Source: a candidate division WWE3 bacterium RBG_19FT_COMBO_53_11 (lineage in GTDB: Bacteria > Patescibacteriota > WWE3 > 9FT-COMBO-53-11). From it: 55,126 nucleotides of DNA. How positions within the stretch are numbered: position 1 is the first letter of the stretch; every line of letters begins with the position of its first letter. Below the pieces are notes generated by a model. It did not search any database, was not told the origin of the DNA, and saw only the letters and a program-made list of their open reading frames with translations. A program made the translations under genes and the position numbers. The stretch covers positions 1 to 55,126 of the forward strand of contig MEUW01000001.1 in NCBI GenBank assembly GCA_001772805.1. The letters run 5' to 3'. Below, in pieces: positions 54,874 to 55,126 of the stretch.

Positions 54874-55126
54874 ATGCGAAAGCCGCTGAAGAAAATAATT
54901 AAAAATCTCTGGAAAAACAGGAACCGAATTTCGACGGTGGCCCTTTCCTTGGTCCTCACGGTCTTTTCCGCCTTTTATTTTCCCAATCCGGCTTACGCTT
55001 TAACTTGGAGCCAATCCAACACCGACGGGTTCGGGGACGTTAGCAATTCCGTCGTGTATTCCCTGGCTACCTACGGGGGAAACCTCTACGCCGGGACCTA
55101 CAACTTCGGCGGCGCGGAGGTCTGGG
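54874..55126 (+). CDS. N-terminus of a secreted protein (runs off the window)
   Basis: 84 residues are visible. Basic start MRKPLKKIIKNLWKNRNR, hydrophobic core (TVALSLVLTVFSAFYF) and PNPAYA before a likely cleavage site: a signal peptide. The mature part begins ALTWSQSNTDGFGDVSNSVV and then YSLATYGGNLYAGTYNFGGAEVW. That resembles the first blade of a beta-propeller with SL..Y.G.LYAGT repeats. The remainder is outside the window. Confidence 0.75.
   Translation, partial: MRKPLKKIIKNLWKNRNRISTVALSLVLTVFSAFYFPNPAYALTWSQSNTDGFGDVSNSVVYSLATYGGNLYAGTYNFGGAEVW

Overview
The window looks like a chromosome segment of a Candidate Phyla Radiation (Patescibacteria) bacterium. The 16S rRNA gene is short (about 1449 nt) and diverges at normally invariant sites. 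The other signs are split ComEC-type DNA-uptake genes, phage-fibre-like surface proteins, a four-helix-bundle protein, and sparse biosynthesis next to full translation machinery. Stop codons TAA, TAG and TGA are all used, so the code is the standard bacterial one. No phage, insertion sequence, CRISPR array or plasmid gene was seen.

Layout. 1-2.4 kb: end of an ATP-cone-like gene, a pair of unknown small genes, mnmA. 2.4-5.0 kb: repeat-rich spacer, a solitary 16S rRNA gene with its own processing stem and terminator, a small membrane protein and tRNA-Ile. 5.1-10.3 kb: two paralogous HAD-family genes, ribosomal protein S1, a nucleotidyltransferase-like gene, radA. 10.4-15.9 kb: a membrane protein with a Pro/Thr-rich outer domain, an LPDTG surface protein, rho, a LysM/M23 peptidase and a small unknown gene. 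15.9-20.0 kb: tRNA-Ala genes and tRNA-like debris, an O-antigen-ligase-like/TPR protein, a HAD protein, a UbiA-family prenyltransferase. 20.1-28.5 kb: leuS, four-helix protein, comEA, comEC in two pieces, argS, ndk, sortase, tRNA-Pro and tRNA-Arg. 28.6-34.1 kb: a Cys-rich surface protein, a TrpR-like regulator, a PEGA protein, and a polymerase/ligase-WecG fusion. 34.1-42.4 kb: a glucan cluster (phosphorylase, glycogen synthase, two GH57 enzymes, a debranching-type glucosidase) and a phosphotransferase-like protein. 42.5-45.9 kb: secE-nusG-rplK-rplA-L10 leader-rplJ-rplL. 46-55.1 kb: large envelope proteins including two paralogous fibre proteins, L28, an M50-like protease, a candidate structured RNA, a DUF1003 protein, a C39-like peptidase and the start of another secreted protein.

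How it works together. The cell envelope is the main theme: sortase with one clear LPDTG substrate, M23 peptidase, polysaccharide polymerisation genes, fibre-like proteins and several one-pass exported proteins. A second theme is alpha-glucan storage and turnover. A third is the translation and transcription core.

Two window-wide patterns matter most. (1) Intergenic DNA is a mosaic of short palindromes and short repetitive words, and the same words occur as in-frame insertions inside conserved proteins (MnmA, LeuRS, ArgRS, L1, L10, RadA, glucan phosphorylase). One also sits at the junction of a gene fusion. (2) About twenty genes have a TANNNT -10-like hexamer only 6-10 nt before the start codon and no Shine-Dalgarno sequence, so they are probably leaderless. 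A smaller set of accessory genes has full -35/-10 promoters and strong Shine-Dalgarno sites. Two genes begin 4-8 nt after a tRNA 3' end.
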